This document shows positions 44,438-53,937 of a stretch of 64,000 bases of DNA, in pieces; the stretch's first letter is position 1; the number at the start of each line of letters is the position of its first letter. The notes beneath the pieces were generated by a model. The model saw nothing but the letters and a program-made list of their open reading frames with translations. It was not told where the DNA came from and searched no databases. The position numbers and the translations under genes were made by a program. This stretch comes from Lonsdalea iberica (GTDB taxonomy: Bacteria > Pseudomonadota > Gammaproteobacteria > Enterobacterales > Enterobacteriaceae), in assembly GCF_002111585.1 (NCBI RefSeq), contig NZ_LUTP01000015.1:1-64000 (forward strand). Direction: 5' to 3'.

Positions 44438-44643
44438 TTCGTCTCTGGATCTTCAATCCCTCGTTTACCCGCAGCGTCATTCCTTTATTATCTAAGTATC
44501 ATAAATTGTGATGACTTCGTGCCGACAGGCGCTCGATCGCTCGTCGCCCACGGGTGGAAGCCGCTTGTCGACCGAGCGGCTGATAAGCCTCGCTAAGAGC
44601 AATCAGACGGCGGCCCGACGATTCACGAATGGAGAAAGTAAAC

Positions 44644-45834
44644 ATGCTTAGGGTTGAGATGCTTTGCACCGGTGATGAGGTGTTGCACGGCCAGATTGTT
44701 GACACCAATGCCGCCTGGCTGGCGGATTATCTGTTTCAGCAAGGCGCGCCGATGGCCAGCCGCATGACGGTGGGCGACGAACTCGATGCGCTGGTAACGG
44801 CACTGACTGAACGCAGTCACGTCGCGGACGTACTGATCGTTAACGGCGGACTGGGGCCGACCAGCGACGATTTAAGTTCACTCGCCGCGGCGACGGCGGC
44901 GGGCGTACCGCTGGTGGAGCATGCGGAGTGGCTGGCGAAGATGACGGCCTACTTCGCCGACCGCGGGCGTCCCATGTCGGCGCTGAACCGGAAGCAGGCG
45001 CTGATCCCGGACGGCGCGGAGATCCTCGACAATCCGGTCGGCACCGCCTGCGGTTTTGCGCTGAAGTTGAACCGTTGCATGCTGTTTTTCACGCCCGGCG
45101 TGCCGTCTGAGTTCAAGGTGATGGTTGAGCAGCAAATTATGCCGCGTTTACGTCAGCGTTTTACGCTTGGCGAAGCGCCGCTCTGTCTGCGTCTGACGAC
45201 CTTCGGTCGTGGAGAAAGCGATCTGGCGAGCGCGCTGGCGCCGCTCACCCTGCCGAAGGACGTGGTGCTGGGATACCGCTGCGCCGTGCCTATCGTCGAG
45301 ATTAAGCTGACCGGTCCCGCATCGCAGCAGGACGCCATGCATGCGTTGTGGCGACAGGTGAAGGAGATCGTCGCCGACAGTACGGTGTTTGAAGGGACCG
45401 CGGGTCTGCCTGCGCAGCTGGCGCAGGCGCTATCTGAACGCCAACTGCGGTTGGCGATCGCCGAAGCCTTCACCGCCGGTTTGGTTCACTGGCAGTTGCG
45501 TGGCGCCAATGCACCGTTAGCCGGGGGCGACCTGTTGACGACGTCTTCCAGTGCCTTAACGACGGTGACGCAACAGGCGCGCGAACTGGCGCAGCGATGT
45601 TCGGCGCAGGTGGCTCTGGTGGTAAGCGGATTGAGCGAGGGCAGGCTGTCTCTGGCGTTGCATACGCCTTCGCAAACGCTGGCTCAGACTCTTCAGTTCA
45701 ATACGGCGCGCTACGCGTTGTCGACGCAACAGGAAATCGTCGCTATGGCGGCGTTGAATATGCTGCGGCGTTGGTTGAGCGGGGTCTCGCCTTACGGCGG
45801 AAACGGCTGGATTGAAACGGTCGAAACCTGCTAG
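44644..45834 (+). CDS. yfaY: YfaY, CinA-family protein with degenerate deamidase domain
   Basis: The 396-residue protein has an N-terminal COG1058 domain (MLRVEMLCTGDEVLHGQIVD, then NGGLGPTSDDLSSLAA and FFTPGVPSEF) and a C-terminal CinA/PncC-like domain. In active PncC the C-domain carries AESCTGG; here the matching stretch reads AEAFTAG (about residues 278-284), so the catalytic Ser is gone, as in E. coli YfaY. NMN deamidase activity is therefore unlikely. GGAG is nine bases before the ATG at 44644; an ATG at 44629 is also in frame. It is paired with yfaZ. Confidence 0.9.
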   Translation: MLRVEMLCTGDEVLHGQIVDTNAAWLADYLFQQGAPMASRMTVGDELDALVTALTERSHVADVLIVNGGLGPTSDDLSSLAAATAAGVPLVEHAEWLAKMTAYFADRGRPMSALNRKQALIPDGAEILDNPVGTACGFALKLNRCMLFFTPGVPSEFKVMVEQQIMPRLRQRFTLGEAPLCLRLTTFGRGESDLASALAPLTLPKDVVLGYRCAVPIVEIKLTGPASQQDAMHALWRQVKEIVADSTVFEGTAGLPAQLAQALSERQLRLAIAEAFTAGLVHWQLRGANAPLAGGDLLTTSSSALTTVTQQARELAQRCSAQVALVVSGLSEGRLSLALHTPSQTLAQTLQFNTARYALSTQQEIVAMAALNMLRRWLSGVSPYGGNGWIETVETC

Positions 45835-45847
45835 CGGGATAGCACGA

Positions 45848-45870
45848 CGACGGGCCGTGGCGGCCCGTCG
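45848..45870. terminator. Hairpin between convergent yfaY and ybbN
   Basis: CGACGGGCC (45848-45856) and GGCCCGTCG (45862-45870) form a perfect 9-bp stem with a GTGGC loop between converging genes. No T-tract. Confidence 0.55.
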
Positions 45871-45883
45871 AAAAGCGCGGTAA

Positions 45884-46744
45884 TCAGTAAAGCAGAGCGT
45901 AAAGCTGGCGACGATAGCGCGCGGCCAGCGCGTCACCGGTGCCCAACGCGGACATGATGTCCATCATCGTCTTGCGCGCGCTGCCGTTGGCGGCCGCCAG
46001 ATCTTTCTTCAGCATGCCCATCAGCAGTTCCAGCGCCTCTTCGTTACGGCCCACCTGATGCAGTTGCAGACTCAGCTTAACCGCCAGCTCCGCATTGTCC
46101 GGATCCGCGTCCAGCTCCTGTTGCAACTGCTTGATTTCCGGTGTGTCGGCGGCCTGCTTCAGCAATTCAATCTGCGCCACCAGACCGTGGTAGCGGCTGT
46201 CCTGATCCTGGATCGGAAGGGTGCTCAGCACGGCTTCGGCGTCGTCCGCGCGATTCAGCTCAATCTGCACTTCCGCCAGCAACAGAGCGATATCGCTGCG
46301 TTTGCTATCCAACTGCCAGGCGTCTTTCAACAGCGGCAGGGCCTCCTGCAGTTGGCCATCCTGAATCAAACGCTCGGCTTCCGCTGTTTTGAGATCTTCC
46401 GCTTTGGGCAGAACGCGCTGCAACAGTTCGCGGATCGCTTCTTCCGGCTGAGGCCCCTGGAAGCCGTCCAACGGCTGGCCGTCTTTGAACAGATAGACGG
46501 TGGGGATCGCGCGCAGGCCAAATTGCGCGGCGACGCGTTGCTCGGCGTCGCAGTCTACTTTCGCCAGCAAGAATTGTCCTGCGTATTCGGCGGCCAGCCG
46601 GTCTAGCACTGGGCCTAATTCCTGACAGTGTTGGCTGCGCTCCGACCAGAAGTAGATCAGCACTGGGGCAGTCATCGACTGCTCCAGCACCTGCTGCAAA
46701 TTCGTTTCGTTAATGTCAATCACATTGGCGTGTTGTTCTAGCAT
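45884..46744 (-). CDS. ybbN: CnoX (YbbN), thioredoxin-like co-chaperone
   Basis: CnoX protects substrates from oxidation and hands them to DnaK or GroEL. The 286-residue protein has an N-terminal thioredoxin fold whose active site is SQHC (residues 37-40) in WSERSQHC, so it lacks the first Cys and disulfide reductase activity is not expected, as in E. coli. A cis-Pro loop [11 protein letters not shown] and TPR-like helical repeats (about residues 118-286) follow. It is upstream of ybbO on the same strand with a 62-base gap on the tesA side. Confidence 0.96.
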   Translation of the reverse strand: MLEQHANVIDINETNLQQVLEQSMTAPVLIYFWSERSQHCQELGPVLDRLAAEYAGQFLLAKVDCDAEQRVAAQFGLRAIPTVYLFKDGQPLDGFQGPQPEEAIRELLQRVLPKAEDLKTAEAERLIQDGQLQEALPLLKDAWQLDSKRSDIALLLAEVQIELNRADDAEAVLSTLPIQDQDSRYHGLVAQIELLKQAADTPEIKQLQQELDADPDNAELAVKLSLQLHQVGRNEEALELLMGMLKKDLAAANGSARKTMMDIMSALGTGDALAARYRRQLYALLY

Positions 46745-46806
46745 GGAATTCTCTCTTATCCGTTTCAGCGAGTTATGGGGGCAAATTCCCTCTGCTTCAA
46801 CCCCTG

Positions 46807-47583
46807 TCAGGAGCGAGTGCGTAATAAGCCGTCGAGCGCGCGTCCGGGAAGCAGACGGCGAAGTATCGACAGCGCATGGGTCATCAGCGTGACCGGATAG
46901 CGTAATTTGGGGCGCGGACTCTCCAGAGCATGGCGCAGTTTGGGCAATATCGCCTCTGGCGTCAGGGTGAATCGCTTGGCGATGCCGGGATTCGTGACGG
47001 GACGATCGCGCTGCGTTTGGTTCACGTTAGCGGAAAACTGCGTGCTAATCGGCCCAGGTTCTATCAACGAAACGTGTATCCCGCTGCCGTGCAGCTCCAT
47101 ACGCAGCGCGTCTGACCAGGCTTCAAGGGCATACTTGCTGGCGGCATAGGCGCCGCGTCCCGGCGTGACGACCAGCCCCATGACGGAGCTGGTCTGGATG
47201 ATACGCCCTTCGCCGTGCGCAAGCATGGCGGGCAGCAGTCGCTGCGTCAGTTGATGCGTGCCGAACAGATTACTGGAGAACTGTTGTTCCAACTGCTGGC
47301 GAGAGATCGTATTCAGCGGGCCGTACACGCCGTAGCCGGCGTTGTTGAATAGCCCGTACAGACGGTTGCCGGTGAGCGAAATCACATGGTCGGCGGCGCG
47401 ATCCACACTGTCGCTGTCGTCCAGATCCAGCTCGACGCCTTCCAGCCCCAGCGTGTTCATTCTTTCCACATCTTCCACACGACGGCAGGCCGCCAAAACC
47501 CGGTAGCCGCGTTGCTTGAGATCTTGTGCGGCGATCAGGCCGATACCGCTGGAACAGCCGGTGATTAAAATCGCTTTTTGCAT
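46807..47583 (-). CDS. ybbO: YbbO, short-chain dehydrogenase/reductase
   Basis: The 258-residue classical SDR has the cofactor motif TGCSSGIG (residues 8-15), an Asn-Asn-Ala-Gly motif (LFNNAGYG) and the catalytic Ser and YAASK. E. coli YbbO reduces fatty aldehydes and other carbonyls with NADP(H). AGGT precedes the ATG. It lies between tesA and ybbN, transcribed in the same direction, 29 bases after the tesA stop. Confidence 0.93.
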   Translation of the reverse strand: MQKAILITGCSSGIGLIAAQDLKQRGYRVLAACRRVEDVERMNTLGLEGVELDLDDSDSVDRAADHVISLTGNRLYGLFNNAGYGVYGPLNTISRQQLEQQFSSNLFGTHQLTQRLLPAMLAHGEGRIIQTSSVMGLVVTPGRGAYAASKYALEAWSDALRMELHGSGIHVSLIEPGPISTQFSANVNQTQRDRPVTNPGIAKRFTLTPEAILPKLRHALESPRPKLRYPVTLMTHALSILRRLLPGRALDGLLRTRS

Positions 47584-48218
47584 AACTTTACCTAACTATA
47601 AAGCCCTGAATATCAAGAGTCGTGGTTAACTAGAGGGCCGAGTTTTTGCGCCATCCAGTCGGCGATAAACGGCTGGGCGTCGCGGTTCGGATGGATGCCG
47701 TCATCCTGCATCCACTCGGGTTTGAGATAGACCTCTTCCATAAAAAACGGCAGCAGCGGAATGGCGAACTGCGTGGCGAGTTTCGGATACACGGCCGCAA
47801 AGGTCTCAGTATAGCGCCGGCCGTAGTTGGTCGGCAGTCGGATCTGCATCAGCAGCGGCTGTGCGCCGGCCTTTTTGACCTGCGTGATGATTTTTGTCAG
47901 ATCCTGTTCCAGACTGGACGGAGGGAAACCGCGCAGGCCATCGTTGCCGCCCAGTTCGATCAGCACCCAGCGCGGCTGATGCTGTTGCAGTAAAGCAGGT
48001 ACACGGGCCAGCCCCTGGGCGGCGGTGTCGCCGCTGATGCTGGCGTTGACGACGTTAACGCCGCCGGGGGCTGACTGCCAGCGACTATTCAGCAAGGCAG
48101 GCCAGGCCTGCGTCGCCGACATGCGATAGCCCGCGCTCAGACTGTCGCCCAGCACCAGCAGCGTATCCGCTGCGATAGCACGTAAACTTACTATTCCCAG
48201 CAGTAAAAGGACCAGAAA

Positions 48219-48901
<683 letters not shown>

Positions 48902-48905
<4 letters not shown>

Positions 48906-51334
48906 TCTGGCGTTGGTTTTGGCGTGAATGGCGTTCCCCTTCGCTGCTGATTGTCTGGCTGGCGCTGACGTTGGCCGTGGCCTGCGTGCTGGCGCTCGGC
49001 ACCATCAGCGATCGTATGGAGCAGGGACTCAGCCAGCAGAGTCGCGACTTTCTGGCGGGCGATCGGGTTCTGCGGGCCTCGCGGCCGGTAGATGAAACGG
49101 TGCTGCAACGGGCGGCGCAAGACGGCCTCACCGTCAGCCGACAGGTGTCGTTTATGACGATGACCTACGCCGGAGAACATGCGCAGCTGGCGCAGGTGAA
49201 AGCCACCGACGATCGCTATCCGCTATATGGGAATTTACAGACCCGGCCCGCGCAACTGCGCGCCGCACCCGGCACGATTCTGGTCGCCCCGCGGCTGCTG
49301 GCGCTATTGGGGGCGCGAGTCGGAGAGCAACTCGATATCGGCGATACCACGCTGCGCATCGCGGGCGAGCTGATTCAGGAGCCGGATAACGGCTTCAATC
49401 CCTTTGAAACCGCGCCGCGTGTGTTGATGAACATGGCCGATGTCGCCAGTACCGGCGCGATCCAGCCCGGAGGCCGAATCACCTGGCGCTACATGTTTGC
49501 GGGAGAGCCTCAAGCCATCGCGCAGTACGGCGACTGGATTAAACCTCAATTGAAAGCGGATCAGCGCTGGTACGGCATGGAAGATTCGTCGGGCGCGTTA
49601 AGCAAATCTCTCCAACGCTCACAGCAGTTCCTGTTGTTGTCCGCGCTATTGACGCTGCTGTTGGCCATCGCCGCGGTAACCGTGGCAATGAGCCATTACT
49701 GCCGCACGCGTTACGATTTAGTCGCCGTGCTGAAAACGTTAGGCGCCGGTCGCGGCGCGCTGCGTCGCTTGATTGTCGGCCAATGGCTGTCGGTGCTGGC
49801 GCTGGCGGCCGTCAGCGGAAGCGTGCTGGGGCTGGGCTTCGAGGCAGTATTGATGCGAGCTTTGGCCCCCGTCCTGCCCGCTACGCTGCCGCCTGCCGGA
49901 CTCTGGCCTTGGATATGGGCGCTCGGGTCGCTGGTGTTGATTTCGCTGTTGGTCGGCCTGCGGCCCTATCGCCTTCTGCTGGCGACCCAGCCGTTGCGCG
50001 TGCTGCGGCAGGACGTGACGGCCAACGTCTGGCCACTGCGCTACTACCTGCCTGCCGTCGGGGGAGTTGTGATTGGGTTGCTGTTCGTGCTGTCTGGCGG
50101 CGGTTCGTTGCTGTGGTCGCTGCTAGGGGGGATGGTGGTGTTGGCGCTGCTGTTGGGGACGATTGGCTGGGGCAGCCTGCTGGTACTGCGGCGCCTCACG
50201 CTGAAACGGTTATCCCTGCGTCTGGCGATCAACCGACTCCTGCGTCAGCCGTGGTCAACCATCGGCCAGCTGGCGGCGTTTGCGCTGTCGTTTATGCTGC
50301 TGGCGCTGCTACTGCTCTTACGCGGGGACCTGCTGGATCGCTGGCAGCAGCAGCTGCCGCCGGATAGTCCGAACTACTTCGTACTGAATATCGCCGGCGA
50401 TCAGATCCCTGCGGTGAAAGAGTTTATGCTCCAACATCAGGTGCAGCCGGATCTGTTTTATCCGATCGTCCGGGCGCGACTGACGGAGATTAACGGGCGT
50501 GTCGCCACCGAGCTGATCCCCGAGGATGCGCCCGGCGGCGGTACGGTAAACCGGGAGCTGAATCTGACCTGGCTGCCGGATCTGCCGTCGCATAACGTGT
50601 TGGTGTCCGGACCATGGCCGCCGAAGCCGGGCGAGGTCTCGATAGAGCAGGGGGTGGCGGAGCGTCTTGGGGTTTCGCTGGGCGACATGCTGACCTTTAC
50701 CGGCGACACGCAGCCGTTCAGCGCCAAAATCACCAGTCTCCGTAAGGTGGATTGGGAGAGCCTGCGGCCGAACTTCTTCTTTATCTTTCCGCTGGGTGCG
50801 CTGGAGCATCAGCCGCAGTCGTGGCTGACCAGCTTCCGACACATCGGGCAGGACAATGTGATCACCCAGCTTAACCGCCAGTTCCCCACGCTGAGCGTGC
50901 TGGATATCGGCACGATCCTCAAGCAAGTGGGGCAGGTATTGCAACAGGTCAGTCGTGCGCTGGAGGTGATGGTGGTGTTGGTCATCTTCTGTGGCGTATT
51001 GCTGTTGCTGGCGCAGATTCAGGTCGGGATGGGGCAGCGTCGTCAGGAGTTGATGGTCTACCGGACGTTGGGAGCCAGCAAGAAGTTGTTGCGAACCACG
51101 CTCTGGTGCGAGTTCGCCGTGATGGGGCTTGCCGCCGGGCTGGCGGCGGCACTGGGCGCGGAGGCAGCGCTGTGGATGCTGCAGCGTAAGGTGTTCGACT
51201 TCCCGTGGGAGCCTAACTGGCTGTTATGGATTGGCCTGCCGCCGCTGAGCGCTCTGTTGCTGTCCCTCTGCGGTGGCTGGTTAGGGTTGCGGTTGCTGCG
51301 TGGCAGGGCGCTGTTCCGGCGCTACGACGCATGA
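48902..51334 (+). CDS. ybbP: YbbP, FtsX/MacB-type ABC permease
   Basis: The 810-residue permease has two FtsX-like membrane units. The N-terminal part has one segment near residues 12-33 and a large periplasmic region. Membrane blocks follow at about 240-440 (LLLSALLTLLLAIAAVTVAM onward), with a second periplasmic region and a C-terminal block ending ALFRRYDA. GGAGGAG precedes the ATG at 48902, which overlaps the ybbA stop. YbbP has the extra segments typical of its own family (about 804 residues in E. coli). A long inverted repeat follows at 51369-51421. Confidence 0.94.
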
Positions 51335-51368
51335 CGACATGGGAAATTTGAAGCGCTGAAATAAGATA

Positions 51369-51421
51369 GCGTAAAATTCGCGCGTACCCGCAGTGGAAAA
51401 GGGTGCGCGCGAATCTTACGC
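51369..51421. repeat. 53-nt imperfect inverted repeat after ybbP
   Basis: Arms 51369-51389 and 51401-51421 are 21 bases each and pair along the full length with one mismatch (A opposite C) and one T-G wobble. The loop has 11 bases (GCAGTGGAAAA). The left arm begins GCGTAAAATTCGCGCG. No T-run follows, so a simple terminator is not evident. I see no second copy in the window. Confidence 0.7.
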
Positions 51422-52125
51422 CTCTCTTGACTTGGGCGCGCGATATGCGGCGGCGGGGGTGAAAATGGATAAGATTTCCGGTTAGCCCGCTTCCTGCCGC
51501 AGATCCACTTGATGGTGTCGAGAGGCGAAATTAATTTTTTCAGCGTATGTTGACTATTCTAAATACCGATGTCTGTCCTTCAAAAATAGCTGTCTGAATA
51601 ATAAGCCGGTGAGGTCGAAATTTCGTGGATAAAGAGTGTGCAGTTTAGAATATTGACCACGCAGCCCTTATATTATCTCGCCAATTTCGTTTAGTGTGGG
51701 ATTAATTTGGTGTTTAAGTCATATTTGATTTTGATAAGCCAATATAACCTTTGATTGATGCATCAGGAATAAACACTATCACCAGGAAATATCGATGCTA
51801 CATCAAGCCTTTTATTTCAGACGTGACTTCAGGGGAGGAGGTATAAATAGCACATCGCATTATCTTTGAAGTGTCGTGAGCTTTTCGGCAATGAAATTGT
51901 GCGAGGGTCTTATTTTTGGGTGACTCTAATTTTTGTGCGAAGAGGGGGGAATGAAAGCCCAATTATCGTCGGGTGGCAGGTTTAATCACGATGTGGATAA
52001 GGGGGGCGGATACACCTTGTTCAGCATTCATCAGTGAACCCTCGCGAACGGGAATGGGAGCGCCTTGAAGACAGGCGGCGCGGGTTCGGAAAAACACGCA
52101 TTGCCTGAGCGGCAACGCGTATCGC
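51422..52125. other. Intergenic region between ybbP and speG (no convincing gene)
   Basis: About 700 bases that become AT-rich to the right. The 91-codon frame on the minus strand at 51963-52235 overlaps speG and shows no family features. A 24-codon frame with a good ribosome-binding site lies at 51795-51869 (AGGA eight bases upstream) but is unsupported otherwise. In E. coli rhsD follows ybbP; nothing of it remains. Confidence 0.5.
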
Positions 52126-52695
52126 TTAGCGGGTGATATCCGCTTCGGGAGAAGGGGCGCCGCTGGGTTTTTTGTGCCGAGATAGATAATCATGCTGGAA
52201 AATGCACATCCGAATGGCGTTGCGGTACTCCCCATTGATAAAAAATTCGTGGATCAACTCACCTTCCACATCGAACCCTAGCTTGCTGTAAATGTGGATG
52301 GCCTTCTGGTTCTCCTTGTCCACTATCAAATACAGTTTGTTGAGGTTGAGAATGGCGAAGCCGTAGTCCATCGCCAGCTGTGCGGCGGCGCTGGCGTAGC
52401 CATACCCTTGATGCGCCGGGTCGATGATGATTTGAAACTCAGCGCGGCGGTGGATGTGGTTGATATCGACGAGTTCCACCAGTCCGACTTTGACCCGCTC
52501 GTGTTCAATGATAAAGCGGCGTTCGCTTTGGTCATGAATGTGTTTGTCATACAGATCGCTCAATTCCACGAAGGCTTCATAAGGTTCTTCGAACCAGTAG
52601 CGCATCACGCTGGCGTTGTTATCCAATTGATGAACGAAGGGTAAATCATCTCGCTCCAGTGGTCTCAGGCGAACAATGTGATTCAAATCAGACAT
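52126..52695 (-). CDS. speG: SpeG, spermidine N1-acetyltransferase
   Basis: SpeG acetylates spermidine with acetyl-CoA to prevent toxicity. The 189-residue GNAT protein is highly similar to E. coli Spe[21 protein letters not shown] at the start, [33 protein letters not shown], the acetyl-CoA loop [10 protein letters not shown] and [24 protein letters not shown] stands before the ATG. In E. coli speG lies near the terminus, far from ybbP, so the neighbour here is non-homologous. Confidence 0.96.
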   Translation of the reverse strand: MSDLNHIVRLRPLERDDLPFVHQLDNNASVMRYWFEEPYEAFVELSDLYDKHIHDQSERRFIIEHERVKVGLVELVDINHIHRRAEFQIIIDPAHQGYGYASAAAQLAMDYGFAILNLNKLYLIVDKENQKAIHIYSKLGFDVEGELIHEFFINGEYRNAIRMCIFQHDYLSRHKKPSGAPSPEADITR

Positions 52696-53304
52696 GGTAA
52701 ATCCTCTATTATCAGTATCTTATCGGGAATTTTGCTTTCTTGTCTTTCTTTATAGTGCCCGATATTCGCTATTTGGCTAACGATTTTTCGCGTCTCACTG
52801 AAGTTTAATCAGTGTAATGCCCTATTTAAAATAATATTTTCCACTGGAAATAAGTCATTTTTATTTTAATAAAAGATTAGAACCTGTCTAATATGATTCG
52901 GTCTCATAAAGAGCATTTATTCTCTTTGGTTTCATTGCTATTGTGGCGGTTTGTTTTTCGTTCAAATAACCTTTATCTATGTGAGTAATAGGCAGTAAAT
53001 ATATCCTTTTTTCTTTTCATTGATCTTATTTTTATTTGATATTGAATTATCGACTGTGTTGTTGATTATTTAATCATTAATAACAGGGTAATATTTACAG
53101 GAAATAAGGGTTAGCTCAGATAGGACGGTGCCTGCGCCTCTGTGCTAAATGTCATTATGGCTGAAATGAGAAAGTACCTGCAGTTTGTGGATGCTTTATT
53201 AATGCGTTAGAGCTGTGTTCTAGTAATTAAAACTAAAAGTAAATAATATTCCCTGACTTCGAACTGCGAAGTTTTTTTCATTTTAAGTAAAGGGATTACA
53301 CACC
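52696..53304. other. AT-rich intergenic region before the lipoprotein gene
   Basis: This 609-base stretch has no recognised protein gene. A 17-codon frame (53157-53210) lacks a ribosome-binding site. A strong intrinsic terminator lies at its end (53256-53278), only about 25 bases before the lipoprotein start. An unannotated short transcript or attenuated leader is therefore likely. Confidence 0.5.
53256..53278 (+). terminator. Intrinsic terminator inside the leader of the lipoprotein gene
   Basis: ACTTCG (53256-53261) pairs with CGAAGT (53267-53272) around AACTG, followed by seven T. The lipoprotein ATG is at 53305, so transcription from upstream would be stopped unless antiterminated. Confidence 0.7.
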
Positions 53305-53733
53305 ATGAATAAAAAATTTAAATTAGCCGCAGCGGCGTTTGCGGTATCTCTGCTGGCGGGCTGTTCCTCTTATAATACTAGTCAGCCGACTGCGGGTCTG
53401 GAAGCTCGCGTTGAATCTTCCGTTAAAGCGGACATCACTGTGGGCGAGAAAATCAGCGGCGAAGCGTCTGCAAACGTCCTGTTCGGTGTGATCAAATGGG
53501 GTGAAGGCGACAAATATATCGACGGCGTAAACTACGGTACCGGCGGCGCGCTGTCTTTTATCGACCTCGCGGGTTCTGTTAAATCTGCTGCAGCCTACAA
53601 CGCGGTTAAAGCCTCCGGCGCCGATCTGATCGTTGCTCCGCGTTACGAAGTCACCACCAAAGACTACGGCGTGTTCAAACAGCTGCACGTGGTTGTTACC
53701 GGTTATAAAGGCACCATCGCCAGCGTTAAATAA
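53305..53733 (+). CDS. Small outer-membrane-type lipoprotein of unknown function
   Basis: I do not recognise the family of this 142-residue protein. It has a signal peptide (MNKKFKLAAAAFAVSLLAGC) with a lipobox LAGC and Cys20 as the lipidation site. Ser at +2, not Asp, suggests sorting to the outer membrane. The mature part is a small mixed domain with NVLFGVIKWGEGDKYIDGVNYG, SVKSAAAYNAVKASGADLIVAPRYEV and a C-terminal VVTGYKGTIA strand, a layout seen in TRL-like and similar small bacterial lipoproteins; I cannot confirm that. AAAGGGA precedes the ATG. A terminator follows. Confidence 0.8.
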   Translation: MNKKFKLAAAAFAVSLLAGCSSYNTSQPTAGLEARVESSVKADITVGEKISGEASANVLFGVIKWGEGDKYIDGVNYGTGGALSFIDLAGSVKSAAAYNAVKASGADLIVAPRYEVTTKDYGVFKQLHVVVTGYKGTIASVK

Positions 53734-53747
53734 TAACGTTACCCGTT

Positions 53748-53775
53748 TGCCTGGCGCTCAGCGCCGGGCAGTTTT
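53748..53775 (+). terminator. Terminator of the lipoprotein gene
   Basis: GCCTGGCGC (53749-53757) pairs with GCGCCGGGC (53761-53769), one T-G pair, TCA loop, followed by AGTTTTCC. Confidence 0.8.
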
Positions 53776-53892
53776 CCTCTCAGAATATCTCCCCACCTTT
53801 TCGCTCTAAAAATACCTCAACATCCCAGTATCGCGCTATCCGCCGGATGGCAGACAGTGACGCTGAAACTTCGCGATGAATAAAGTGAAGAG

Positions 53893-53922
53893 AAAAAGCA
53901 CTGCCCCGTTTCCGGAGCAGTG
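53893..53922 (-). terminator. Terminator of the TonB receptor gene
   Basis: On the minus strand, arms 53899-53908 and 53913-53922 (CACTGCCCCG and CGGAGCAGTG on the plus strand) pair with one wobble, followed by a T-run (53898 down to 53893). Confidence 0.85.
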
Positions 53923-53937
53923 ACGGCCGAGCAGAAA

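Noticed and set aside
51795-51869. 24-codon frame with a good ribosome-binding site
   Set aside because: Too short to judge and no terminator or promoter pairing; kept only as a note.
51963-52235. 90-codon minus-strand frame overlapping speG
   Set aside because: Out of frame with speG, no motifs.
53108-53140. Bases resembling a tRNA D-arm (TTAGCTCAGATAGG)
   Set aside because: No acceptor stem, anticodon arm or T-arm can be folded around it.
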